Shown: piece after piece, positions 16,799 to 24,497 of the stretch
How the letters are laid out: the number at the start of each line of letters is the position of its first letter
Position numbering within the stretch: the stretch's first letter is position 1
Origin: Dyella sp. M7H15-1
Lineage (GTDB): Bacteria; Pseudomonadota; Gammaproteobacteria; Xanthomonadales; Rhodanobacteraceae
Assembly (NCBI RefSeq): GCF_004114615.1
Contig: NZ_CP035300.1
Span: forward strand, 496,001-560,000
Reading direction: 5' to 3'
DNA: 64,000 nt
The notes under the pieces: model-generated
Told to the model about the DNA's origin: nothing
The model's input: only the letters and a program-made list of their open reading frames with translations
Databases searched by the model: none
Translations under genes and position numbers: made by a program

Positions 16799-17428
16799 AT
16801 GAAGACCGTATATTTGGCGAGTATTCAATCTGAAGAACATCCAAGGATCATAGGCTGTCAAAAGCGGACGGTGGTCGAGGAGGTGTCGACAGACGATCCA
16901 CTTGTCGGCAAGGTTGCCGCTGCCATAGGGGTGGAATGGCAGAAAAAAGGCGGAAATCCCAACAGATATAAACACACATACCAATGCTCCGGAGATGCAT
17001 GGACGCTGGAAGATGAGGGCGCTGAAGTTGCCAGGGATTTAGGAAAACCAGGAAGTCGTAAAAAACTCCGGGCCGACCAATATCAGAAAATCTTCGTTGC
17101 GCGGTATGCGGATGAAGACGAAGCAATTGCCATCATGGTCATAGAGATGAGGCGAGAAGACGATAACTATAAAGACGACAGACCACCTGGCCGAGAATAT
17201 CTGTACATCCGGTGGCTGCTTGCAAGCCCCATCAAGCGAGGGGGCGGCTCCGCACTTGTCGCGCAGGCAAAAGTGGCTTCTGCCATACATTCAGGGGGCG
17301 ATCTTCGCGTGGATTCAGCTGGGGCGGCGGCTGGATGGTATGAAAAACAGGCATTTAAAGTTCTTTATGCCGCGGCACACCACTTCAATGGCGATTGTGG
17401 CTGCAAATGCATGGCCTGGGGAAGATGA
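16799..17428 (+). CDS. Hypothetical protein with GNAT-like C-terminus
   Basis: The frame encodes 209 residues. A central acidic region and IRWLLASPIKRGGGSALV are followed by GWYEKQAFKVLY, which resembles the late strand-helix of GNAT acetyltransferases (neighbouring Y and F near the C-terminus). Key acetyl-CoA motif A (Q/RxxGxG/A) is only loosely represented by KRGGGSA. The C-terminus, CGCKCMAW, is cysteine-rich. Base composition is more AT-rich than the neighbours, suggesting acquisition. It is divergent from the tautomerase gene. No function is assigned. Confidence 0.55.
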   Translation: MKTVYLASIQSEEHPRIIGCQKRTVVEEVSTDDPLVGKVAAAIGVEWQKKGGNPNRYKHTYQCSGDAWTLEDEGAEVARDLGKPGSRKKLRADQYQKIFVARYADEDEAIAIMVIEMRREDDNYKDDRPPGREYLYIRWLLASPIKRGGGSALVAQAKVASAIHSGGDLRVDSAGAAAGWYEKQAFKVLYAAAHHFNGDCGCKCMAWGR

Positions 17429-17779
17429 GCGTGTTGCGAGTGTGGCCTGCCGCCGGTCAACAGTGTGTGATTCTGGGGCGGTGGTGTATTGCCGCAATGT
17501 GTCGCTACCTGCGCTTGCGCAAAGCGCCGGCATTCCGGCGCATAAGCGCAATCCGGCCTCCATGAGTGAAACAGACGCCGGCTAGTTGCTCAATCTGCAG
17601 GGTCAGTCGATGGACGACCTTGCCACCGAGTGGTGACGGCCTTTGCAGGCATTGTCGCGGCGCCGGGCGAGATGCGCGTGACATGAGCGATCAAACCCAA
17701 CGCAATGACACCGTCTGGCAACGCAAGCATGCTACCGAACACCCTTGAAGCAAGTCATGCCTTTCCCATCGATAGCCAT
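17429..17779. other. Intergenic region with no recognised feature
   Basis: About 350 bases contain only short, unconvincing frames. A stretch near 17585-17620 could be a gene remnant, but no family is recognisable. Confidence 0.4.
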
Positions 17780-18211
17780 CTATCGCCGGTCAATGGAATA
17801 CCTTCCTGGTCCACTCAGGCACAACAGTAGCAATCCGCCAGCAATGCTGAAATTCTTGTAGAAATTGATCATCACATCGATCCGTGCGCTCGGGTTGTCG
17901 TCCACCAGCCAGTAGCGGTGTCCGAGCATTGCGGTGACCAGCGTATAGATCGCAAGCAACAGGGCTAATGGGCGAGTGTAGAAACCAAGCAGGATGGCGA
18001 TGCCAACCACGAATTCCATGATCAGTGCAATGGCTGCTGCGAGTGTGGGAAGCGGCAATCCCACGGCTTCCATGTATGCTTCGGTAGCTGCGAAATGGAT
18101 AAATTTGTCCCAGCCAAAAATCAGGAACAGTGACATCAGGAATATGCGGGCAAGCAGGAGTGCCTCATCCTTGCGATGCTCGAACAAGGTGTACCGCGGG
18201 ATGTATCGCAT
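17780..18211 (-). CDS. DoxX-family membrane protein
   Basis: ATG 18211 lies 7 bases after an aaggag site and was preferred over ATG 18217, which is too close to it. The 143-residue product has four predicted membrane helices: ARIFLMSLFLIFGWDKF, LAAAIALIMEFVVGIAILLG, PLALLLAIYTLVTAML, and a final one around FSIAGGLLLLCL. The order and the FGWDKF motif fit the DoxX/DoxD group. Such proteins occur in inner membranes and are linked to redox or thiosulfate metabolism in some hosts. It is monocistronic as far as seen. Confidence 0.88.
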   Translation of the reverse strand: MRYIPRYTLFEHRKDEALLLARIFLMSLFLIFGWDKFIHFAATEAYMEAVGLPLPTLAAAIALIMEFVVGIAILLGFYTRPLALLLAIYTLVTAMLGHRYWLVDDNPSARIDVMINFYKNFSIAGGLLLLCLSGPGRYSIDRR

Positions 18212-18501
18212 GGCCATTCTCCTTAGGAGGGAGCGCTACAGGCCACGCGTCCGGCCACTCCTCAGACTTCGCGCCGGGCGCGTTGCTGGTGCTTACTATG
18301 AACCTAATGGGGGCTGCCTTCCAAGTGGCATAGTTTTCGCGTTGCGCGGTGCAGCGTGCATCGATGATTTGCTGCAAAAAAAATTAATCATCTCATGCGC
18401 AAGCTCGAAACCTTCGGGCTTGCGCCCTCGCTACTCATCTCATCCCTCGCCGCTTGATCGACGCAGTAGCATGAATGCGGTCAATTGGCGCTTTCAATCA
18501 C

Positions 18502-18588
18502 TTACGTCAGCATGGCTGTCAGGGTGGACACGCAGATCACGACGCAGGCGGCGAAAAAGCTGTTGAGCATCAGGGTTTCGAATTTCAT
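18502..18588 (-). CDS. 28-residue hydrophobic peptide
   Basis: A short frame encodes MKFETLMLNSFFAACVVICV and eight further residues; it has a good ggagaa site 6 bases before the ATG. The peptide is a single hydrophobic helix with two cysteines and could be a small membrane protein. It lies 243 bases after the graspetide ligase gene on the same strand. It is shorter than any known RiPP ligase substrate in this family, so it is listed as a possible small protein without assigned function. Confidence 0.45.
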   Translation of the reverse strand: MKFETLMLNSFFAACVVICVSTLTAMLT

Positions 18589-18831
18589 GATGGTTCTCCG
18601 AAGTAAGGAAGCAAGGCTTTCGCTGGATATACAGCAAAGCCTGTGCCAACTGGGGCGATCCTTTGCAAGCTGCATTCCAGAGCCATTTGTCGACGTGGTC
18701 GAAAATGCCTGGGTTTGTCCGCGGACAGTTGTTTGCGCTGTCCGGACAGGGCACGGACATGGCGCGAACAGGGAGCGAAGGTTGCAGAGTCTGGAGTGTC
18801 GCCTGATATCCGCGACAGCCTGGTTGGCGGA

Positions 18832-19926
18832 TTATTCCAGCGTAAAAAGCTGTCTATCCGGTGTGAGCTTTCCGGCTCTTTCCTTAAGTTGGGCATAGGC
18901 ATCGGAAGCCCGAAACGCTTTCATCGATACGGCTTTCAAGCCGTCGATACGGAAGTCCTGCCGTCCGCTGGCAAGCATTGCCGTCATGGCTTGCAGCATT
19001 GGATAGGCCGGCAACATGTCTTCCACGAACAGGAATTGGCCAGCCTGATTCACTTCCAGAAAATGGTAATCACCATGCCGGTCCACGACCAGGTCAATGC
19101 AACCGAAGACGAGACCAAGGTCGTGCATCAGCGCGCGTAATTTGTTTTCCATGAAAGCAGGCAGCGTGATGGCCTCGGCAACCAGTTCCGGATCGCCGCT
19201 ATGCGGTCGCCAGTCGACGAACCCGCCGCTGGAAGCCTTGCGCAGGCATAGCGCGAACAGGTGTTGTCCCATGACCGTAACGCGAATATCGCAGGACTTG
19301 TCGATATAACGCTGGTAGATGCCGGGGCAGACAGCGATGGCGTCCGCAGGAAGGTCGCTGCGCTCATCCAGCAGGGTGACACCCACAGCATGCTTCTTGC
19401 CGGTTTCATCGTCTTCCCATTGGTGAATCATGAAACTCTTGAAGATGATTCGCCCCCATTTTTTCCGCAGCGTATCCACTTCGTCGACATGGGTCGTCAC
19501 CACTGTTTCAGGAAATGGCAAGCCGAGCCGACGGCAAGCGCTTAGCTGGGCGAGTTTGTTTTCGGCACGTTGTGCCGCGGGCAGGGGGTTGATCCACAAT
19601 GCATCGTGGTAGCTGTTGGCCAGGCCAAAAAGGTTGCGCTGAAATAGCTTCCATTCCAAGCCTGCAAACGCTTCGTCGGCTTCCGCACAGGTGGGCTGTG
19701 GATCGTGCAGGCGCCGGTTCCAGGCTGCGCTGATAGGGGTGTGGCGGGTGGTTGCGTCGAAGAAGTTTTCGCGATCGGCGTCGATATGGAACGCGTAATG
19801 AAAACCAGGCTTCGCCTGCAATGAAGGTGTCCAGGCGGCGTGGATACCTTGTTGCTCCAGTGCCCATGCCAGGGCGCACGCATGCGGGTCGGTATCGGGC
19901 GCAAGTATGAGTACGCTGTGTTGCAT
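18832..19926 (-). CDS. ATP-grasp ligase, graspetide (microviridin-type) maturase
   Basis: ATG 19926 follows aaggagagg; a longer frame to 19962 runs into the attenuator. The 364-residue protein has the ATP-grasp layout: an N-terminal domain with FLEVNQ-type magnesium site late in the chain (HYFLEVNQAGQFLFVE region near 300), ATP-binding RIIFKSFMIHQ near 170, CDIRVTVMGQ near 230, and GCIDLVVD near 290. This matches MvdC/MvdD-like ligases that join Asp/Glu side chains to Thr/Ser/Lys in a precursor peptide. Directly upstream is a short gene with a matching precursor. No acetyltransferase or ABC transporter lies nearby. The assignment is good; ring pattern is unknown. Confidence 0.85.
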   Translation of the reverse strand: MQHSVLILAPDTDPHACALAWALEQQGIHAAWTPSLQAKPGFHYAFHIDADRENFFDATTRHTPISAAWNRRLHDPQPTCAEADEAFAGLEWKLFQRNLFGLANSYHDALWINPLPAAQRAENKLAQLSACRRLGLPFPETVVTTHVDEVDTLRKKWGRIIFKSFMIHQWEDDETGKKHAVGVTLLDERSDLPADAIAVCPGIYQRYIDKSCDIRVTVMGQHLFALCLRKASSGGFVDWRPHSGDPELVAEAITLPAFMENKLRALMHDLGLVFGCIDLVVDRHGDYHFLEVNQAGQFLFVEDMLPAYPMLQAMTAMLASGRQDFRIDGLKAVSMKAFRASDAYAQLKERAGKLTPDRQLFTLE

Positions 19927-19944
19927 GACCTCTCCTTCAAGCCG

Positions 19945-19979
19945 AAAAAAAACGCCCCGCAAGTGCGGGGCGCATTTTT
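19945..19979 (-). terminator. Attenuator/terminator between graspetide precursor and ligase
   Basis: Read on the minus strand, an 8-base GC-rich stem (cgccccgc and gcggggcg, loop of 4) is followed by eight T. It lies 13 bases after the precursor stop and 18 bases before the ligase ATG. Such placement is common in peptide natural-product operons and would give more precursor than enzyme. Confidence 0.8.
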
Positions 19980-19992
19980 CCAGCGATGGGTA

Positions 19993-20169
19993 TTATCCGC
20001 CGAAAATGCCGAACTCTGGTTCGGGATGGGTTGGGTTGGTGGTGATCGTCAGAAACAAACCTTCCTCGCTCTGTTCATCGACAGCCTGGGTGACTTCAAT
20101 GGCGGTGATGCGAGCAAAAGCACGGGGTGTTGTCGATATCGCGTTGGACTTGGAAGCATAGCTGTGCAT
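19993..20169 (-). CDS. Graspetide precursor peptide
   Basis: This 58-residue frame starts at ATG 20169 with aaggag 8 bases upstream. The leader contains PRAFARITAIE (residues 15-25), which resembles the PFFARFL helix recognised by microviridin-type ligases. An acidic linker (DEQSEEG) precedes a C-terminal core, TITTNPTHPEPEFGIFGG (residues 41-58). The core has four Thr and two Glu, the residues joined by ester bonds in this family. The only ATP-grasp gene in the window follows immediately. The core differs from the microviridin TxKYPSDxE pattern. The core boundary and links are inference. Confidence 0.85.
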   Translation of the reverse strand: MHSYASKSNAISTTPRAFARITAIEVTQAVDEQSEEGLFLTITTNPTHPEPEFGIFGG

Positions 20170-20917
20170 AGCTTGAACTCCTTAAGGTAATCACACGAAT
20201 GTCTCTCGTAGGGGATGCGCGGGAGACTTTTCAAGTCTACGTGTGTTTCGATGGTAGAGCTGTCGAGAGCGTGTGACGATACCCGCAAAGGTCAGCAGGA
20301 ATTCACTTCTGTGGATGTCGTGTGCTCAGGTCAATGCTATCCCTTGATCAGTAGCGGGGTTGTTGGCGATACGTCGGCAGGCATGGGGATTGGCGAAAAC
20401 GCAACGCTTATCGCGCGCGATACATCTCGATTCGTATCGCGCATTATTCGATGTTGCGATGGCATATGACGTGTCGGAACGCGTGTTACGCATGCGCGTT
20501 CGCCACACAAAAAATAGCGATGCAAAGCACTGTTTTATCGCAAGCTTTTGCGGACGCAATCTTCACGACTTCTGCACATGTTTGTCTGCATGCTCGAGTA
20601 AACACGTCGAGTGAATTGAGCTTTCGTGTTGACTGGATTAGGGGAATCCAAAGTGGCTTGGGGGAGCCGCATGCAAAATCACTATTGATTGCCTTGACTG
20701 TTGGCGCACAAGCGTCCGGTGGAGAAGGCATTAGTCAGAATGGATTTATCATTGTTTGGTTCTCTTCCCCTTGGGGATGCGGGAGAGGGCAACGACAGGG
20801 GTCTCACTGCGAGTGCTTTCGCTGCTCGTGTGTGGGTAAGTTGTAGTTGTAAGTGCAAACGGCTACCGGATGGTCCGGGGCTGTAACTGTCTGCTATTGC
20901 TTCTGGGGAGAATTGCA
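20170..20917. promoter_or_regulatory. Divergent intergenic region, graspetide operon and secreted protein
   Basis: About 750 bases with lower GC content separate the precursor gene from the plus-strand gene at 20918. A small inverted repeat (agactt-ttc-aagtct, 20224-20238) lies 55 bases before the precursor start and could be an operator. Frames inside are short and lack family features, so no gene is called. Confidence 0.4.
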
Positions 20918-21970
20918 ATGCAAGCAAAGAAACTTGTGTTCGTGGCTGGTCTTGTAAGCGCCGCCCTCGTTCCTGCTGTTTTTGCGGCGCCATCCGCGAA
21001 CGTCTATGGATCGCCATCAAATCAACAGGTGGGGCCGATCGAAGCGCTGGCGCGTCAGGCTTGGCGTGAAGATATCGCACAGATTGTCGCGCCGTCGGAA
21101 GGTTGTTACCACGCTTCCTATCCGAGCATTGTCTGGCAACAGGTTGCGTGTCGGACCGCTTCGGCAAACCATGTGCATCCGGTGCCTCACTACTATCTTT
21201 TTGGCTCGCCGATGACCGCGGGCAATGGCAATGACTACACCATTCAGACGGGTTCGAACCTGATCACGAAGGCCGTCGGTAGCTTCCCAACCTTTTCAGG
21301 CGAAACATCCGAAAAGAGTGTTGGGGTGGCGGCGTACGGTGATGGCGGCATCCTTGGCACGAATGAGTATTCGTTGCAGATGAATACACAATTCACGTCC
21401 ACCACGACGGCTTGCAAGAACCATTCCGGTTGCACGGTGTGGCAGCAGGCTGTGTATGGCACAGACTATGATGTGAAGGGTGAAGGGTCCGTCTTTTGGC
21501 AAGACTGGCTGATCGGTTACGGCAGCAGCCGTTGCCCGAGCGGGTTTGGGAGCGATGGTGCGGGTGACTGCTACAAGAACAGCAGCCTGACCCAGCTTGC
21601 AGATATTTCTCCGGCAGACCTGGCTGGCGTTACGATGACGATAACCGTAGCGACGGGTGGCAACGATGTGGTCACGCTCGCTTATAACGGCGATGCCTAC
21701 AGCGCAAGTCAGAGTGACAGCACCCTGGACATCGCGTCGGTGATGAACACTCTCGAATACCAAATTGTCGGTGATGCTGGCGGTTCGGAAGCGGAGTTCA
21801 ATAATGGCGTCTCCGCCACAGTGAAAGTGGCGGTGACCGACGGTTCCACCAGCACTCCGTCCTGCGTGGCCGACTCCGGCACCACCGGCGAAAGCGTCAA
21901 TCTGAACCTGGGTAACTGTACCGCTTTGGGAGGCACGAGCCCGTCGATCAGCTTCACCGAATCGAACTGA
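20918..21970 (+). CDS. Secreted protein of unknown function
   Basis: ATG 20918 with ggggag upstream gives 350 residues with a clear signal peptide (KKLVFVAGLVSAALVPAVFAA). The mature part is rich in Ser, Thr, Gly and Asn with several Cys (CYHAS, TACKNHSGC, RCPSGFGSDGAGDCY, SCVADSG, GNCTALGG). These probably form disulfides in a beta-rich extracellular fold. No catalytic motif was recognised. It is divergent from the graspetide operon and ends at a good terminator. It may be secreted or surface-bound. A link to the graspetide is only positional. Confidence 0.75.
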   Translation: MQAKKLVFVAGLVSAALVPAVFAAPSANVYGSPSNQQVGPIEALARQAWREDIAQIVAPSEGCYHASYPSIVWQQVACRTASANHVHPVPHYYLFGSPMTAGNGNDYTIQTGSNLITKAVGSFPTFSGETSEKSVGVAAYGDGGILGTNEYSLQMNTQFTSTTTACKNHSGCTVWQQAVYGTDYDVKGEGSVFWQDWLIGYGSSRCPSGFGSDGAGDCYKNSSLTQLADISPADLAGVTMTITVATGGNDVVTLAYNGDAYSASQSDSTLDIASVMNTLEYQIVGDAGGSEAEFNNGVSATVKVAVTDGSTSTPSCVADSGTTGESVNLNLGNCTALGGTSPSISFTESN

Positions 21971-21995
21971 TTGGCCAGGGATTTGTTGAAACGGA

Positions 21996-22026
21996 AGCCA
22001 TGGAGATTAACCTCCACGGCTTTTTC
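21996..22026 (+). terminator. Rho-independent terminator
   Basis: The stem agccatggag / ctccacggct (one G-T pair) with a short loop is followed by a T run. It lies 26 bases after the stop of the secreted protein gene. Confidence 0.8.
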
Positions 22027-22041
22027 TTAGACTTGAACGTG

Positions 22042-22704
22042 CTATCGATGGTTGGGCAGTGTTAGGGGCAGATCTTCTCGCAGCATGGCAAGCAAGGCGT
22101 TGCCGCAGATCAGCTCGATCGGCTTGCCGTTGGCGAAGCGCTGGGCATCGTCCGTGTATTGGCCGATGGCGATTATCTTCACGGTATCGGCATGGTGATG
22201 CACCAGCAGGCCGTACATCTCGCGCACCAACTTTACATCCACCAGCTTGGTGCGCCATTGCCGGTATTGCACCAGGGTCGTTAGGCCGTCCTTGTGCAGA
22301 ACTAGGTCGATCCCATCGTCAACGCCACTGGGGCCCGTTTCGCGCACGCTATAGCCCTGGCGCCGGAAGGCGTTGGCGATGCGCATTTCGAATTCGCGCC
22401 AGTCCATGGTGCTGAGTATGCCCAGGCCGGTTTGTGTTCCCAACAGATGTTTGCGTCGCCGGCTGTCCAGAAAGGAAATAAGCGCGGCGAGCCAGCAGGC
22501 ACCAAGCAGCAACCAAGCAATAGGCGCGTAGGTGCTATCGGCAAGCGAGCTGCCCAGCTCCTGATCTAGGGAGCCGCTAAAAGCGGAGATACACCAGGCC
22601 ACGCCATAACGCACGGCGATGTAACTGGTTGCGCCGAGCGCGATACCCGCTTGCCAAGGCAGTCCTGAGATCATTTGGATGCTGCTGTCTTTGCGCCTAG
22701 TCAC
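22042..22704 (-). CDS. Membrane-anchored restriction-endonuclease-like (Mrr-cat) protein
   Basis: The start is GTG 22704 with aggaag upstream, giving 220 residues; the frame extends to 22824 without support. Two membrane helices occur in the first 110 residues (ALGATSYIAVRYGVAWCISA and APIAWLLLGACWLAALIS). The C-terminal 110 residues are a PD-(D/E)xK-type fold: WREFEMRIANAFRRQGYSV, DDGIDLVL, and LVQYRQW where active enzymes have Q-x-K. The lysine is therefore an arginine. The role may be in sensing or degrading foreign DNA, or a diverged non-nuclease. The convergent neighbour ends at 21970. Confidence 0.65.
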   Translation of the reverse strand: MTRRKDSSIQMISGLPWQAGIALGATSYIAVRYGVAWCISAFSGSLDQELGSSLADSTYAPIAWLLLGACWLAALISFLDSRRRKHLLGTQTGLGILSTMDWREFEMRIANAFRRQGYSVRETGPSGVDDGIDLVLHKDGLTTLVQYRQWRTKLVDVKLVREMYGLLVHHHADTVKIIAIGQYTDDAQRFANGKPIELICGNALLAMLREDLPLTLPNHR

Positions 22705-22949
22705 CGCGCTTCCTGAGCGCCCGATTGCAGGATGGGCGAGTCGTTGGTTTCGGCATGAAATACCTTCAGGCAAAAGGTAAGCAGGAAATGCGCCAAGCCG
22801 TGGCGCTGCGAAGCGGGGTTCCATAACTTGGCAATGCTGGTGCGTGGTGTGTGGAAGTGTTTGTTTTCACTGGCCTGGCTCGTGTTGTGGTTAAAACCTG
22901 AGCAGGAAAACGAAGCTTGATCACGTTGTCGGGCTGACTCGGGGCGTCA

Positions 22950-22991
22950 CCTGACACAGCAGGTAAGGACGTAATCGGATGCTGTGTCAGG
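22950..22991. repeat. 12-base perfect inverted repeat in intergenic DNA
   Basis: The arms cctgacacagca and tgctgtgtcagg are separated by 18 bases. The region 22705-23125 (about 420 bases) holds no convincing gene besides this hairpin. Its role is unknown. Confidence 0.5.
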
Positions 22992-23125
22992 CCGGAGTAC
23001 TCGCACTTCATGCCTTGGCGATGCGGACGTCATGGCATGCGCCCGCGCTAGACACACCTATGACATAGTCCTGCTCCGCTTGGTGATAGTCTGGATCCGT
23101 CCCCACTCAATCTAAGGAGCCGTCC

Positions 23126-23440
23126 ATGGAAGTCAGCTTCAATAACTGGGGTGAGGCCATAGCCTTCCTTTCCGAGCGCACGGATATGGCGCTGGAAGGC
23201 GTGATGGCGCTGAGCGCGCAGCAGATGGTGGACCAGCAGGTGATTGCCGCGCTGCTGGCCTCGCATTCCCATCTGAGAGATGCCGCCGATACCTGGCGAC
23301 AGATGGCATCGGCCACCTTGCCGATCACGCTTGTACGCAGCCTGCAGAATGACCAACCCGAATCCGTACGCGAAGCGTATTCGGAACGCATGGCGTATTG
23401 GGAGGACATTTTCCGCAAGGCCATTCCTGAGAACGAATAA
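23126..23440 (+). CDS. Small hypothetical helical protein
   Basis: A 104-residue frame starts at ATG 23126 with aaggag 6 bases upstream and is followed by a strong terminator, which supports a real, single-gene transcript. The protein looks fully helical and soluble: ERTDMALEGVMALSAQQMVDQQ, then a region ending with AYSERMAYWEDIFRKAIP. No signal peptide or membrane segment is seen. I do not recognise a family. Confidence 0.65.
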   Translation: MEVSFNNWGEAIAFLSERTDMALEGVMALSAQQMVDQQVIAALLASHSHLRDAADTWRQMASATLPITLVRSLQNDQPESVREAYSERMAYWEDIFRKAIPENE

Positions 23441-23481
23441 GGCAGAACGCGGACAAGTACGCGTATGCGGGTGCATTGAGA

Positions 23482-23525
23482 GAGGTGGCGTGTAACCATA
23501 CACGCCACCTCTGGTTTGGTTTTTC
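23482..23525 (+). terminator. Rho-independent terminator
   Basis: A 12-base perfect stem (gaggtggcgtgt and acacgccacctc), loop of 6, is followed by tggtttggttttt. It closes the 23126-23440 gene. Confidence 0.85.
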
Positions 23526-23543
23526 CTGCAAGGCTTGTTGAAC

Positions 23544-24359
23544 ATGCGCTATTCATTAGGACGCGTTATCGCGTCAGTCGTTTTGCTGATTGCCGCTCAT
23601 GCGTCGTTTGCGCAAACACCGCAAACCGTGCAACTGCAGAACCTCACCTGGACCGAGTTGCGCGATCAGGTCCGCGCAGGCAAAACCACTATCATCATTC
23701 CCGTTGGCGGCACCGAACAAAGCGGTCCTTATATCGCTGTGGGCAAACATAATGTGCGTGCGCAATACCTTGCCGAAAAGATCGCGCAGAAACTTGGCAA
23801 TGCGCTGGTTGCGCCGGTGGTGGCGTATGTGCCGGAAGGCGGGTACGCGCCGCCGACCTCGCACATGCGTTTCCCGGGCACCATTACTATTCCCGATGAC
23901 GTCTTCGAAAAACTGTTGGAATCGGCGGCAAACAGCTTTGCTGTGCATGGTTTTCGAAACATCGTTTTCCTGGGCGACCATGGTGGTTACCAGAAAGACC
24001 TGAAGCGGGTCGTGGCGCAGCTCAACAAGAGTTGGGCGAGCACGAATGCCCGCGCCTTCCTGCCTCCGGAATACTACACCGCCACCTCCGACGGCTATGC
24101 CCAGATCTTGCGCCAGCATGGTTATCGCGACGATGAAATCGGTACCCATGCAGGGCTGGCTGATACCTCGCTGCAATTGGCCGTTGCGCCGCAGATGGTG
24201 CGCCTGAGCGAGCTCAAGGCGGCCCCAAAGCTGAGGGCTGCGGATGGAGTTTATGGCGGCGATCCTCGTCGTTCCAGCGCTGAACTTGGCCAGCTTGGCG
24301 TCGATGCTATAGTTTCGCACACGGTCGATGCCATTCAGAAAGATACAGTGGGGCGCTGA
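23544..24359 (+). CDS. Exported creatininase-family protein with altered metal site
   Basis: ATG 23544 gives 271 residues with a signal peptide ending near HASFAQ. The mature protein follows the creatininase fold: IIIPVGGTEQSGPYIAVGKHN, RFPGTITIPDDVF, FRNIVFLGDHGGYQ and HAGLADTSLQ. In catalytic amidohydrolases the corresponding motifs are TEQHGPH, GTD, NGHGG and HAGEWETS. Here the second histidine is Ser, the Asp is His, and the GE glutamate is Leu. Family homology is clear; whether two metals are bound and what is hydrolysed is unclear. It may act as a periplasmic lactonase/amidase or be diverged. Confidence 0.75.
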   Translation: MRYSLGRVIASVVLLIAAHASFAQTPQTVQLQNLTWTELRDQVRAGKTTIIIPVGGTEQSGPYIAVGKHNVRAQYLAEKIAQKLGNALVAPVVAYVPEGGYAPPTSHMRFPGTITIPDDVFEKLLESAANSFAVHGFRNIVFLGDHGGYQKDLKRVVAQLNKSWASTNARAFLPPEYYTATSDGYAQILRQHGYRDDEIGTHAGLADTSLQLAVAPQMVRLSELKAAPKLRAADGVYGGDPRRSSAELGQLGVDAIVSHTVDAIQKDTVGR

Positions 24360-24497
24360 CGTTGAACCTGTAGAAGTATGTGCTGGCGACGCCCGACTCC
24401 CCGGACTTCTAGCATTCGCTGGGATGACGGATACGAAGCGTGGGAGCGTGTGTCAAGTACTGACTGTTCTGTTGTTTTCTCTACATAAGGACACGCT

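Noticed and set aside
20451-20846. 131-residue plus-strand frame in the graspetide intergenic region
   Set aside because: Irregular composition, no ribosome site, no family motif.
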